From Rosa chinensis (Eukaryota; Streptophyta; Magnoliopsida; Rosales; Rosaceae), in contig NC_037094.1 of NCBI RefSeq assembly GCF_002994745.2, positions 9,758,501 to 9,822,500 on the forward strand: a DNA stretch of 64,000 bases. The letters run 5' to 3'. Shown here in pieces: positions 1 through 13,467 of the stretch (the stretch's first letter is position 1; each line of letters opens with the position of its first letter). A program made the position numbers and the translations under genes. Below the pieces are notes generated by a model. That model did no database searches, was not told where the DNA came from, and was given only the letters and a program-made list of their open reading frames with translations.

Positions 1-1568
1 ACACATTTCCTGTGGTGGTTGAAGCCCTGGGGCCATACTGTACTTCTGGTTGAACCCCTTTGTGAAGTGAAGCTCCCCAAGCAACTGTAGAGTAGCTGTG
101 GAACAATGGGACAAATTCACAATTAATGAGACATTAAACTAACTTCAGCAAATTAAAAAATGGAACTGATATGGACTTAATCTGATACTACATCCCAAAT
201 GGAGAAAACTCTGCTTTATGAGTCATAGACTTATATAGGAGATGCCAAAAGCAATTCTAGAGATTAACTAAAGGCCTTTGTAGAAGCACTTCGTGGTGAT
301 TTTGCAACAAGAAGTTCAGTTTTTAATCAAAGGGTTTGCTTGACAAAGTAACCTGAGTACTTAGCATTCCATAGGTTGGCTAGAATAGATAAAAGTGCCT
401 TTAGATTTACTGAAGCACTCGTACTTCTTGGTGAAGAAGCTAATGGTTAATTCCCCTTAGAATTCAATACCTATCAATTATAGGAAGATACAAACGTATA
501 TAATATGCGTCTCATCTGTTCTAGGAAGATGAATGGGAATTTGACTGTACACACTTCTAACAAATTAGACTGGAGGAAAAGGAAAATATATGTACCTCAA
601 GGACATGACAGCTGCAGCAAGAGAAATACCAGCAATGGAATTGAAGCTAGGGAGGTGAGAGATAAAAAAGTGGACAGCGGCAAAGATCATGATGAAGTAG
701 GTGGTTTTGATTGGTTTTCCAGGGGCCACAGTATCATGGATCTTCTGCAGTGATTTACCACCTGTAATCATATAGACGATGCAGACACCAAATTGCACCA
801 TTAGTTGTTGGGGTACCACAATCCAAAGCCCTAGCTTTTCTCCGAAGGCATGTTGACCCAACTCATGATACCTGTCAAACCTCTTCCCCGGCACAGACTC
901 ATGCATCTCTACCATCTGCCATAAGGTGTATAGGGTGATAATCCATGAAAGAACCATCACAGTGACTCCAGGTCCCCTAAAGCACTAAATCCAATTCGGT
1001 TAATGGCTCCATAATATGCTATCAGCATGTTAATGGTGCAACAAAATAACATGGCATATTGATGAACATGAACAAATTACATAGCTCACTGAATCTTAAA
1101 CCCTAAACCCCTTTCACCATAACCCAAACAGGTCCTACTTTGTATCACCACACGCTAAACTTAAACCCCAAGTATTGGATTTATGCATAAACCTATGTTG
1201 ATTTTGGTTCGATTATCTTTTTCACATAATCATTAATCCAAGAACGGATTTCTGTCAAAGGACATACTAAATCTTAAATCCCAAGTATCAAGTTCATGTC
1301 AAAAATCACAAAAACAAGCCAACCTTTCGACCCTAAAAAACTCGAAACGCTAGTCCTACAACCAAAAACTGAAGACATGAAATTGAAGCATGCCTTACCA
1401 TCCAAGTTGAGACATGGCAAAGGGAAGACCAAGCACACCAGCACCAACCATGGCAGTGACATTGTGGAAAGCAGAGTACCACCAGGTTGCAGTCCTAGAA
1501 CTTGTGATGGGAAGCCAGTCATTCAGATCCTTTTCCTTCTGATCAATACCTTTTGCTTCAATATCCAT
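1..1568 (-). CDS. LHT1-like: LHT-type (lysine/histidine transporter-like) amino acid permease, 5' part only
   Basis: Plasma-membrane H+-coupled amino acid uptake carrier of the AAAP family (Aa_trans fold). Three coding exons are visible: 1399-1568, 596-976 and 1-95, the last running off the window. The start is the ATG at 1568. An N-terminal tail is followed by the family signature DWLPITSSR and the first membrane helix with [13 protein letters not shown]. The second exon carries [39 protein letters not shown] and [19 protein letters not shown]. The third begins YSTVAWGAS and includes [11 protein letters not shown]. Codons split across the two introns rejoin in frame, and no defect is seen in the visible half. 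The remaining helices lie to the left of the window. A TATA-like run at about 1636-1643 could be the promoter. Family assignment is firm; which LHT paralogue it is cannot be settled from half a protein. Confidence 0.93.
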
Positions 1569-2618
1569 CCCTCCCTTCAATCAGTAAAAGCATAAGTGTT
1601 GCCCAAACACAAAACAATTTTCTTGCTTTGATCATATATAAGAACCGAGAAAGTGCTAGGTAAGTAGGACTTTGACTAGGACTTTGATACTAAGTAGGAC
1701 TCTCTACAGGACTTCGAGTTTGTTTCCTTGTTGAACTGAAATCGTTAGGCTTCTGAGGGTAGATTGAGTACATCAAATCTTAGTGAACTGAAACTGACTC
1801 ACACTATATATATGTGCATGAAAGAACTTATTTTTAGCCATTTGATTTTTCAAAACTTTTGAAAGTTCTCATTTACCCTTTTTGGATCGTATCTATCTCA
1901 TTGAATCCTTGAACTTAAATTCTTTACTTGAATCTGTATCCAAAAAGGATAAAGATTCTTCTAGTGAGGAATCAGATGGTTCAAAATTCATTCAATCACT
2001 TTTTGGCAAAAAAATTCATTCAATCACCGCTGAATCCAATCCACCCTCAGAAGTCTCTGATTTCAATTGAAAAGGAAACCCTAAATCAAAGTCTATTTGA
2101 ATCTTTACCTATAGGCTATAGCTTTTGGTAAAAACACTTGAACCTGTACAACTACATTTTTTTGGTTAAGATCTTTATTATGAGGCTCTAGCTCAAGGAG
2201 AAGCGTATGAAATGGTGAAGAGGGGGCAGCGATAAAACTTTTTAGAAGAATGAGATAGGCATGAGTCGAGTGCTTGTTGCAAAGTGTGACTCCAACCAAG
2301 TCCACAACTAGTCATGAAACAAAGATTCTCAGTCGTTTGTTAGTCACACAAGGTTTGCTTTGGCAGTTGTCAAGCAAGTATGTAAGTGCACGATGGAAAA
2401 GTTCTTAAGCACTGCATATCACAGCTATGTGTTTGTCTCTCTCGTCACGTGAAGTAAGAACAAAGAAAATTAAAGACGCCGGATTGGTTAGTAATTTAGT
2501 AAGTCATAACTCTTGAAACATATTGTCAATGGCTACCTACAAAGCTTAATAGATGGAGAAACTATACAATGATATCGATGCAGTTTATGGTTGCAGTCTT
2601 AAAAAGAACTAATTATAA
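1569..2618. other. Spacer between the LHT promoter side and the 3' end of the next minus-strand gene
   Basis: Short imperfect repeats of the type GTAGGACTTTGACTAGGACT lie at about 1662-1725. An A-rich stretch with short open frames (1882-2131) has no recognisable protein. The last few hundred bases are probably the 3' untranslated region of the gene at 2619-5778. No RNA gene or mobile element was recognised. Confidence 0.5.
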
Positions 2619-5600
2619 CTAAATCAACATTCTATTACAAAGCAACAGGCCCCCAGAACCAATTCTGCGCTGTTGCTTCAGTGTTTCTAAGAGAAAATCT
2701 TCATTGTTTTTAAGCTGGAGATACTTGTCCATGTCAAAGCGTGAAGGATTTGACCCGCCCGGGTGTGATTGGCGCTGGTAATTACCAGATTCTCCAATTT
2801 TACTGGATGCATTTTCCATGACGTTAAATGGCAGGGAATCGATTATTCCAGGGCTCCAACTCCCGCGGCTGCTAGCAGACTGACTATGGTCTTGTGCATT
2901 GGTCACTTCCTGTAAATTGAATTTCAAAGAAATTTGAGGCCGATATTACTAGAGATAACAATGAATGAAAAACAAGACATGCCACACTGGCAATCAAAAA
3001 CTGTAATGGGGACGCATAACTTCCAAATATTACCTGAGAAGCACCCCATGAAAAAGACTTCGGGGTCATTGGTGGTTCAGTCTTATTCCTGCACCCCATA
3101 GGAGTACCATCATTACTAGTCTCCCACCGCAACCAAGGCAGTACAACGCCGTCCATGAAAACAGGAGGAGGAGTTGACATGGCTGGACTCTGAAAAGTTT
3201 CGCCCTTCATTATTCCTCCTAAGCTCGAACTTGTATCACTTCTTTCACCATCAAGTGATGATATATCTGTGTCTTCAACATTTGAAATGAAGTCCTCAAT
3301 ATATCTTTCTGCTTCCTCAGTCAATCGCTTAGACATCCTACCTTTGTCATTGCTCCTCTGCCAAGTGAAATACAAATGTTAATATACAGTCTTAGAAATT
3401 TCATACCAATCCCTCAGATAGATAAAATGATAATAATTTTATAAAAAAACATAATAATAATAATAATAACAACACACAAATATAAACAAACTCAAAGATG
3501 AAAAATTTTGCAGATTATCAGATGGAATGTGTACCCTTCTAGTTCGTGATGGCCTGTCTGGACTGACAATTTTCTTTGGCTCAGGGAGCAATTCTTTTAC
3601 AATCTTTGACAGTTCCCTACTGTGTTGTTCCTCCAGCACTATTTCCGCTAATAAATCTTGTTTACGCTTTTCTGACTGTCAATGCCAAAAAAAAAAAAAA
3701 ATTGATCCATTAGTAACTAAAACTTCATTAAAATGGCACATCTGAATGCGAAGTAGTTGCACAGAACATTTCAAACTAGAATATAAAAGTAAACACGGCA
3801 CTCTCAGCTTACAGGCCGCTATGGCATAGTCGACAAATAATCTGCCCTAATATCCAGAGTCCAGACATCAAGGCCATACCCTATACTCAACTATACTTGC
3901 CTTTACACATAGGCCAACTGGTGGCCATTGTGTAACAGGCTGAAAAGCACTCAAAAAGTCATAAATTGACTATTGTTAGAGATGAAAGACATTTCACAGG
4001 ATGCATTGTTTTCGGAACAAGTTCAAAACATACACAATACAAAATCATAACCTGAGAATCTAAATACAAAATTTTGTACCTGTTCCAATTTGGAAGAATA
4101 ATTCTTCCTGAATGAAGAAACAGCCTGAAGTACATCTGATCCGTTAGATCGCACGGAATCACCAGGTGCTAGAACAGTAGATTTTGTTTTGCCCTTTTCC
4201 TGAATAAGTTAAAGGGAAATGTGCTTTAAAATCAAAGTAAAGGACCATCAAAACTCTACAAGCGCAGGACAGAGAACATATGTATTGGTTCTAAAGAACA
4301 CCGGAAGCAGACCTGTTCAAGTTCTGTCCTAATCTCTTCCACAGCATGTCTAAGTTCTTTTCGCATTACTTCATAAAGTCCACTTTTCATATCATTACCA
4401 GCAGGGTGCTCTGCCTGAAAATTAACAAGATAAAAAAATATGAGCAACTGAGATGAAGGAACTAACTAGGTGGTCTTAATTTCATAAAATGTTCTACAAA
4501 GTCTGTATACCTTCTTCTCTGAATATACAGCTCGTATAGTCTTCTCAGCCCCATTTTTATAGATATAAGCATCCTTCCCCTCATCATCAGTTAGGACAGA
4601 AGACTGGCTCTAAACAAAATACTGAAAGTTAAATATTTTAAGGATTGAAGCCAACTCAAGCACTAGATATGGTCTCTCTCAGTGCTTCTTTTCTACCAAT
4701 TGCAGATAAATGCTGCCCTAACTAAACATTAGTAGGCAAAAATCAAACAAACGTAGACCAAATAAATGGAGAAACACTTACAGAGTAACCATCATGGCAC
4801 TTCAAATCTTTTTGGCTAAGAGACCTTCTCAATCCTGGCCTATAATTTGAATCCAATGACTTACGGGACAAGGGCGTCTGGTTGTTACTGCTAGTGAAGT
4901 TCTTCGACTTAACAGTGCTACGATTATGAGTATGATCGAGATCACTCTGTCATTTAAAACATAAACGCATGCAGCCACAAATAAATGAGTTGGAGTATCT
5001 CTCTAATCAGATATAGATAACAATCTAATATCTATATTGAGGATTAACAGATTACATCATAGTCTTCCGTCCCAACGTATATTAAGTCTAAACAATGTGG
5101 CTAAAACTTATTTCTTTTACACATGCAAATACTCCTTCAAATGATTCTCTGAGCACTAATTGTAATGCAAATTTGTTATCTAAACAAGCACATAATGCAA
5201 CAGTAAACTAACTATTTTCTAATGCGATCATACAAATCAAAATTCAAAATGAAATTAAAGAAGAAAGCCACCACTATTCTCACCTCGGAATCGCTCATCT
5301 GATACCGAGCAACAGAAACCGATCGCCTTTGCCTCGAATTTCCCTTACTTTCTGAAACTACCCTCCCTCCACCTGAGCTATTACCAGCGCGGCCCCTCGT
5401 CTCACCACCGCCGCCGTTCACCCTCGGGCCGTGCCTCGACACCGACCTCCCCCGCCTCTGGGCAGGGGTAGTTTCGGAACTCCGCAACGCCGAGCGTCCT
5501 CCTCTCTCATCCGAGCCAGAATCAAACAGCTCAATAGCCAAGTCATCAAGACTAATCTCCGGGAACCCCGAGCCCCTGACCGTGTTCACAAACTTCCTCC

Positions 5601-5778
5601 TGGGAGTCGGATTGACTTCAAACTCCTCGGCCGGCGGCTCCGGCAGCCGGCGCGAGAAGCAGCTGAGGCTCCGCGAGCGCCGGTGTGACCGATTAACCGA
5701 AGACGAGTCCTCCGCCGGAGCCGGAGAGCTCCCAATCGGCGTCCGCTTCGTCGTCGATTTGAACGCCGAGGTCGCCAT
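2619..5778 (-). CDS. Plant-specific Ser/Arg-rich coiled-coil protein of unknown function, complete, 8 exons
   Basis: Exons on the minus strand: 5284-5778, 4782-4946, 4511-4609, 4313-4414, 4080-4199, 3535-3675, 3034-3357 and 2619-2909. All have GT-AG borders and together give 578 residues. The N-terminal 165 residues are basic and Ser/Arg-rich, with repeats such as RSHRRSRSLS, a conserved block around FVNTVRGSGFPEISLDDLA, and RRGRSVSRHG. The middle (about residues 254-375) is charged and heptad-like, including RKELRHAVEEIRTELEQ, KLEQSEKRKQDLLAEI and ELSKIVKELLPEPKK. The C-terminal third has conserved blocks SKRLTEEAERYIEDFISNVE, DISSLDGERSDTSSSLGG, SRGSWSPG and FDMDKYLQLKNNEDFLLE. I remember the same block order in one-to-one homologues across flowering plants annotated only as uncharacterised. 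I see no catalytic motif, signal peptide or membrane helix. The role is unknown; cytoplasmic or cytoskeletal scaffolding is speculation. Confidence 0.9.
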
Positions 5779-7658
5779 TTCGCGAAATTTCAAAACTAAC
5801 GAACTTGTGGAACGAATCAAAGTAAAACAATTTATAGATAGACGAAAGATAAGTTTTCCGACAGACGGTGAAAGGCTAGGGTTTGAGTGGTCGGCGATCG
5901 GCCGGAGGTAGCTGAGAGAAGAGTGAGAGAAGGGGAAGATTTTGTGTTGGCGGATAGATCGAAAATTAAGGAGAAATTTGAATGAGGGACGGGAGCTGTT
6001 ACCGGTTTAGCGATGACACGTGGATTTTTCGGCCGGTTTTGTGTTTTGAAAAAGGAAATTTATTATTTGCTACAATTTTCACGGATTTATTGCCTCTTTG
6101 GAACTTTGGGTGCGTGAACTAAGTCAAGTTTGGTGAAGAGGATCGAGATCAAGGTAAAATTGCAACAAGAAAAAGGCTAGAGATACTTGCTTAGTATATT
6201 TCTCGTAGTGATTTGGATATGCCAAATGTAAGCGGAAATTGCCCTGTTGAAAATTGCATAGTAAAAAAAATATATATATGATAATCAAGAGGTTTGATTG
6301 TGTATTTAAATATTTGATTTTTTATCGAACAAAAAAAAATATACATTTTATTCAGTCATGTCAAAGATGGCAATAAAGTTGGGCACCAGTTGGCTAAGCA
6401 AGTTATGGCTTTCTGAAATATTGATAGTTGATTGTAGGAGTTGAAGCTATAGGGGTGGTACTATTTTTTTTCTTTGCACCGATCAACACAGGTTTTTAAT
6501 GAGAACACCTTTAATTTTGAAGGTTGTATCGACCATTTGTCATTAGTGAAAGTTTATATTTGATCAAAGAAAAAAGAAGTACATATCTAAATAAATAGCT
6601 CCATAGTTGTTTGCAAAAAAACAAGCTAGATTACAATTTGTTCTATAATTGGTTGTAATATTTGTCTATTGGTGAAATCACTTTATTTGAAAAGAAATTG
6701 TACCTTATGCTTTGAGAAGGGTATGGTTTTATTAGCTTATGATCTCTTTTTATAAATCAATTTTAAAATTTAGATACTATCAGTCTAGGACTTTTTCATC
6801 TTCAAAAACAGTCATTTTCTTTACCTAACTCTCTTGTTAAACAATGAACAATCCGAAAGAGCTAACTTTCCTTTCTTCTCTTGTAAAATATCTTACGTCA
6901 TAAGTTCTTGGATGAGTTGTGAGTATGAAATATTGAAGGATACATTATAGTTGTTTTTAGATTTAAAGTGTCTTAGGGTTCTTTATCAGTGTATTATGGA
7001 TGATATGTTTTTCTCTTGATTTGGTTATTCAAACCAATATCGATTCAAACCTTCATTTAATCACTATTGATTATGTTATTCCTTTATTTTTTATTTTTTC
7101 TCTCTCTTAAACAGCCAAATCTTACATTGAATACCCCAGTAAATTGAATTTCAAATGTCATCCTTAAAACTCAATCTTCATTATATAAGAAACGGAGAAA
7201 GTGAGGGCCAGTTCATTGATTTCCTGCAATCTCTGAAAGGTTGCAATTGGCACAAATTGCTCATATGGGTTCAAGCCGAGTGTTGCAACTGTATTTCACA
7301 TCGCAAATGTTAAGTCTTGCATTACCCAAACAATTTTCTTGATCTCCAACTAATTTTGCATTATCTTCTACGAAAAATTATCTGCTTGAACTTGTTTTTT
7401 TTTTTGGGTCATATGCTTGAACTTGTTAGGAAAGGCCACAAATGGTCAAATGCCTTCTTTCCTTTTCCAGGAAACCTACTTGTATACCATAACGTAAACA
7501 GAAAGGCCACGAATAAGAGACTCCTATTTTAAATAGGATAAAGCTGAAATTGTCAAAGCTTGAATGTCAACACTTTACCAATAGTGAAAATGTCTGATCT
7601 AGCTACTCTAATACAAAGTACTGAAGCATCTAATCAGGCACAGACCAAATTTGATCGA
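5779..7658. other. Upstream region of the coiled-coil gene plus AT-rich spacer
   Basis: The first about 170 bases are G/C-richer and are probably the 5' leader and promoter of the minus-strand gene that starts at 5778. The rest is AT-rich DNA with homopolymer runs. No gene, RNA or complete mobile element was recognised up to the hAT insertion. Confidence 0.5.
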
Positions 7659-8822
7659 GTTCATATTAGGGCTGTGCATTTAAGCCCGAAAACCCGGAAA
7701 CCCGGACCGGCCTGGCAAGGCCCGACCCGTACGGTCCGGGCCCTATTTTTTTTTCCATCAAAACGGTTCGGGCCGGGCCTTGATATGCAAAAAACGGTTC
7801 GGGCCCGGGCCTTGAGTTTTAGAAATGTGAAGGCCCGTCAGGCCCGTTGTACAAAAAATAGACAGATGTTTATATATCATTGGCCATATGGTAAAGCTCA
7901 AAACCCTTATCATGGGGTCGAACTCACTGGATTAGTCAATTAGGGTCTTCATTCTGCAGCTCCAAAGGGTCCCCCATATTGGCTCTGTACTTGTCACTCT
8001 TCACTTCTTCAGTCTTCAGCCGCCTCAGCCATATCTGACTACGGCCGCCGAGACTGTGATTCTCTCTTTCCCCGGCTCGCCGAGACAGCGCTGCTCTCTC
8101 TCCCCAGCTCACCTAGACTGCGATGCTCTCTCTCCCAGGTTCGCTGAGACTGCACTGCTCTGTCTCTCTGATTGCCGAGACCGAATTGGAAGGAGGAAGA
8201 GGACGAGCTCTGCTTCTAGGAGGCATCAGGTACGACGTATGTGTTTATCATGCAAGTACCCAACAACCATTGATCCTACTTGGGCATGTTTTAGATTCCA
8301 ACTTCGATTTAGATTCATGAATCATGACCTGGGGAGTCAAATTGATTGTTGTTCATTTATGATTGTTTGACACTTTGACTGATGAATCATTGGTTCATTC
8401 TTTATCATACTGGAGTTGAAATTCATGATTATATATCAAACTGCATCTATACCATTAGCATTCATTTTAATTCCTATATAATTATAGCTTATTTGTGGTT
8501 TTCTGACACTCTCTCTTTCTTTATTTCTTGGAAGCTTCAAAAGCCTTTGCCTTCAAACTGGTGGCTCTAGAGGTGTCTGAGGAACGGAGTTGTGATTGTC
8601 TAGTGTTTTACAAAAGCCTTGTGTTCTTCTTCAAACGGAGTTGTGGTTGTCTGAGAAACAGGTTTTTAGGCCCAGAAGCCCGGAAACCCGGCCCAAAAGG
8701 AAACGGGCCGGTCCCTATTAGTGCCAAAACGGGCTTTGGGCCAGAACCATAAAAAACGGGCCCGGCCTGGGCCCAGTAAAATTTTTGTTGAACCCGGCCC
8801 CGTGCCCAGCCCTAGTTCATAT
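7659..8822. mobile_element. Non-autonomous hAT-superfamily DNA transposon with 8-bp target duplication
   Basis: The element proper is 7667-8814 (1148 bp). It starts TAGGGCTGTGCA and ends with the inverted counterpart TGCCCAGCCCTA. The flanking 8 bp, GTTCATAT, are identical at 7659-7666 and 8815-8822, as expected of hAT transposition. Subterminal regions (about 7680-7850 and 8670-8810) are packed with GGCCCG/CGGGCC motifs in both orientations, typical transposase-binding architecture in plant hAT elements. The interior has no transposase reading frame. It holds a G/C-rich block with 32-bp tandem repeats and a T-rich tail, perhaps the leader region left after deletion of the transposase. The exact target duplication argues for a fairly recent insertion. 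Confidence 0.92.
8049..8175. repeat. Four 32-bp tandem repeats inside the hAT element
   Basis: Units at 8049-8080, 8081-8112, 8113-8144 and 8145-8175 share the pattern GAGACTGCGATGCTCTCTCT followed by CCCAGCTCGC. They are about 70-85% alike by eye. The last unit is one base short, and a fifth partial copy (CGAGACCG) follows. They lie in the only G/C-rich interior stretch of the transposon. Confidence 0.85.
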
Positions 8823-9087
8823 GTTAGAATAAAAAAAAATTTCCGTTGCTGCATCTGTTAACCATGAACGAAATCTACACATATACTATCGACATTGATT
8901 CAATACTACTTTTATTGCTTCCTTATGCTGAATCAAATGACGCAATATAGGTCATCAAGTCAACGATGCGAGTGTTGCATGTAAGTTCATCATAAAACAA
9001 ACCAACATGAGAAGAACATTTGGATTATGGTTCATCACCATGAATTCAAAAATGGAGGTTACATTCAAAACAAGGTGTCGAAAATCA

Positions 9088-9186
<99 letters not shown>

Positions 9187-9438
9187 TTATGATCCAATAC
9201 ATGATGTAACCGCAATTACCAGAATCATAGGCATATATATGCATTTGTGTACCTGCTGTCATGCTCAAAGTCGGTAGAGACCACATCATCTTCAGTGTAA
9301 CCCAAGATTCCCTTCAAGTTTCCCTCAGACTCTTCCCTATAGAGACCATTATAAATTGAATTATACCACCAAATCAGAGCTTGATAGTTTAGATCAAGAA
9401 CTACTAAATACATTTCAACGTATTCGTCTCTGCCCTTA

Positions 9439-9606
<168 letters not shown>

Positions 9607-10023
9607 TTAGTTTGAGACATTGCAAAACTAAGGTGACAAACCAAACATTACGAATAAGATCGACTTGTGGTAGTGGGGGTGATTCACAATGTTACCCATA
9701 CAGTCAGAAAGTAAAGTGCATAATGCTTCACCGGTATTAGTCCAAATACTCATTTCCGCCCAACTTTGGTTGAAACGATACATACAACACAAATCATAAG
9801 TTGAAACAGGGATAAAAGTGTGCATGAAAGCTACCGAGGTTGAATTTAGGATTTGGAACTCCGGGGGAAGTTACTAGGAATTCTTTTGACGATGGCAATG
9901 ACATTTTGATTAAACCACAAAGATGTTTGTGATTCTTGGTCAAAGATGTTTGTGATTCTTGGTCTAAGATTTCAGCGTAATTTAAAAGGAGGCCAGGGTT
10001 TAAATGTTCCATCACATTTGCTA

Positions 10024-10411
<388 letters not shown>

Positions 10412-10948
10412 CCGAACGGAACATAGGGTAATGTGGCCGAAAGGGCTAAACTAATGCCTCTATTGGTTCACTGGTTAGAGATTTAGGAATGTAGTTTTGT
10501 ATTGAGTGGTTGTATTACCACCAAAGTATTGGTGGTGAGCAAATTTGAATCCCGAACGGAACATAGGGTAATGTGGCCGAAAGGGCTAAACTAATGCCTC
10601 TATTGGTTCACTGGTTAGAGATTTAGGAATGTGCCCCTGTAATTGGAAGCAAAAAAAAAAAAAAATTGGCTGCTCAAGGAAAATGGTGCCCGAAAAGGTG
10701 GAAGACTAAAAAGTATTCGTCCCCAGCGGGTTTGCTTTCATTTCTCCTGAGACATTGAATTGTTCAATTTCCTCGAACCAAACAGGGCAAAAAAGAATAG
10801 CAAAACGAACAACAAAAAAGAGCCCTACCAGTAACTGAGTGAACAGTGCTCATCAGACCCTCGATGATTCCAAATTTATCATGAATGACCTGCAGAATTC
10901 ACACGAGTATTAGACTATTAGCAACAGCATCAAATTCTACTATGATCA

Positions 10949-11143
<195 letters not shown>

Positions 11144-11931
11144 TCAGGTAAGGCAATCAATTCATGACCGAAATCCATGAATATCCCCCAAAAACAAGGA
11201 GATCAAAGCCATAGTATTTGAGAAAGCAAAGGTATAAGTATAACAAAGCTAGCAAACCAATTTCTAGCATACAACTCTAACTTCAAAAGGGAAAAAGAAG
11301 GCTCATCATAAAGGCCTCAGCAATTACACTAAACTAACTGCCTGCTAAACAGAACAAAATTTGTCACTGATCTGAAATCCATGATACATAAACCAAATTG
11401 CATCAAAACATGACAAGTTATTAGGGAGAGCAGCCAACCTTCAAATGGCCCTGAGCAAATTCGATTTCAGTGGCAGTACCAGAGGCATCCACGATATATT
11501 CGGCTCCTGGGCCGGACCAAGGGATTTCGTCTTCTCGGCTAAAAGTTACAATCTTTTCATTCTTTTTACTCTATTGGACATGGAATATTACATTATAGTG
11601 GGACTGTAATCATACCTGATTGCAGAAATGGTGACTTCCTTGTTACGTGGTTTGCATTCTTAAGTTTCACCTCACAATTCTTCCATGCACCGTGAATAGT
11701 GTCGTGCTTGAACATGTAGACCTAGTCCACACAATAATCCGACTCCTCAAATTTCCGATCAACTATATTTTCACGACTTCAGACCAGAAAGAAACTATAT
11801 TTTCATGATCATTGAAAAATGAACATAATGGCAAATTGGTAGCCGCATTTGGTACCACAATTATCATTTTCACTACCCTAAAATAGTTTAAGAGTTCGAA
11901 GTACTAAAAATTGAAATCATATGAAGTATTA

Positions 11932-12090
<159 letters not shown>

Positions 12091-12262
12091 TTATTTAAAA
12101 ATTCATAAGATTAAGAAGAGAAACAGTTAATGAAATAGCACCATTGATTCCGAGTTTGATTTTCCCTGTGAATACAATTTAAGATCATATTAATGAGTCA
12201 TGTATAACGAAATTGAAACAGAAAGACAAAAAAAACATGATTAAAATTTCATCATTACCCAT

Positions 12263-12683
12263 AAAGATACACAAGATTGAACAGATTATTAGACAAGAAG
12301 CTTTGGAGTGTGAGTGTGTACTGTGTATAGTAGGCAAGTACAGAGATGCTATTATTGAGGGTTCCATATGTAAAAGAGAGGGAGAAATGGAGATCAGAAG
12401 AACCGGTGGCTGTGACATCAGGCAGGGCCAAGACACTTCTTGCTGCTCTGCGTGGTTTTACGGCGAGATTCGGTCACATAGTGAGAAAATGGATCTGGTT
12501 TTTGGCCTTTGGGTTTGAGATCACAGCCCAAATAGGAATTTTACAATTTGGCCCAATATGAGCTACGTATCATTAACATTTCAAACTTCTTGTTACAACA
12601 ATTTCTAGGGCATGGTTTCTTCGGAATTAATGAATTTATAAATCAAGGGATAGTTCGATCATCGTGAGTTCATACTAGGGTGC
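12263..12683. other. Upstream of the GAPDH pseudogene
   Basis: This holds the former leader/promoter side of the pseudogene with some G/C-richer sequence near 12400-12480. No independent gene is supported. Confidence 0.4.
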
Positions 12684-13436
12684 CAATTTCTAGGGTGCGT
12701 CTATTGTCACTCTACTATTTTCTTAGTTTACCTTACAAACATTTAAATTATTGAAAAACTATATTACCCAAGTGTAAAATGACTACTAAGTACATTAATT
12801 TTCTAAAATCCAAATTTGTAAGGAAAAATAAATAAATAACCAATGAATTAAATAGAAAGATTACTTAATTTCTCATTTGATAACATTAATATTCATCTTC
12901 TCCACCCAAATTTGCATTTATTACTATTTTTTTTTTCTTTTTGTTACCTCTTCATCATGAATACGTTATTTAATTCACAAAAGCATTAGTGTTAACTACA
13001 TCAAAATCTTTGCAATACCTTTTGTGAACACAGAAAGTAAAAATCTAAAACACGAAAGAAAAATATCAATATCTTCTTCATTGCTCATAGCTGTTAACTA
13101 ACTAATCTTTTGACATAGATTGAAATAGATGAACATATTATAGTTTTTTGTTAGGAGAAAAAACGAAAAAAATTAAAAAAAATAAAAGTAAATTAGATTA
13201 TGATTTTGTTAGGAGACTTACATATTATAGTTTTTTTATTGGTATAAATTAAATGCTAGATTTTCATTAAAAAAATCTCTTTTAATTGGATATATATATC
13301 ATACAAGGATATTCTTGGAAATAGAAATGGGTTACATAAATAAATTTAATAATTGAAATTAAAATGTAGGGTGTAATGAGCAAGTAGAGTGAACAAAGAA
13401 AATGATAGGGTGGCAATAACCGCACCCCAATTTCTA
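12684..13436. mobile_element. Mutator-type (MULE) MITE with exact 9-bp target duplication
   Basis: The element is 12693-13427 (735 bp). The left end GGGTGCGTCTATTGTCACTC pairs with the right end, which reads GGGTGCGGTTATTGCCACCC on the minus strand; the imperfect inverted repeat extends about 40 bp. CAATTTCTA is present at both 12684-12692 and 13428-13436, the 9-bp duplication diagnostic of Mutator-like elements. The interior is AT-rich and non-coding. Confidence 0.9.
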
Positions 13437-13467
13437 TTGAACATTGATTCAGATGTTTAACTAGTGG

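Noticed and set aside
1093..1106. Telomere-like AAACCCTAAACCCC in the LHT intron
   Set aside because: Only about two imperfect units, so a chance telo-box rather than an interstitial telomere.
1882..2131. A-rich open frames that at first looked like an organelle-DNA insertion
   Set aside because: No plastid or mitochondrial gene could be matched, and the frames contain stops within 60-70 codons.
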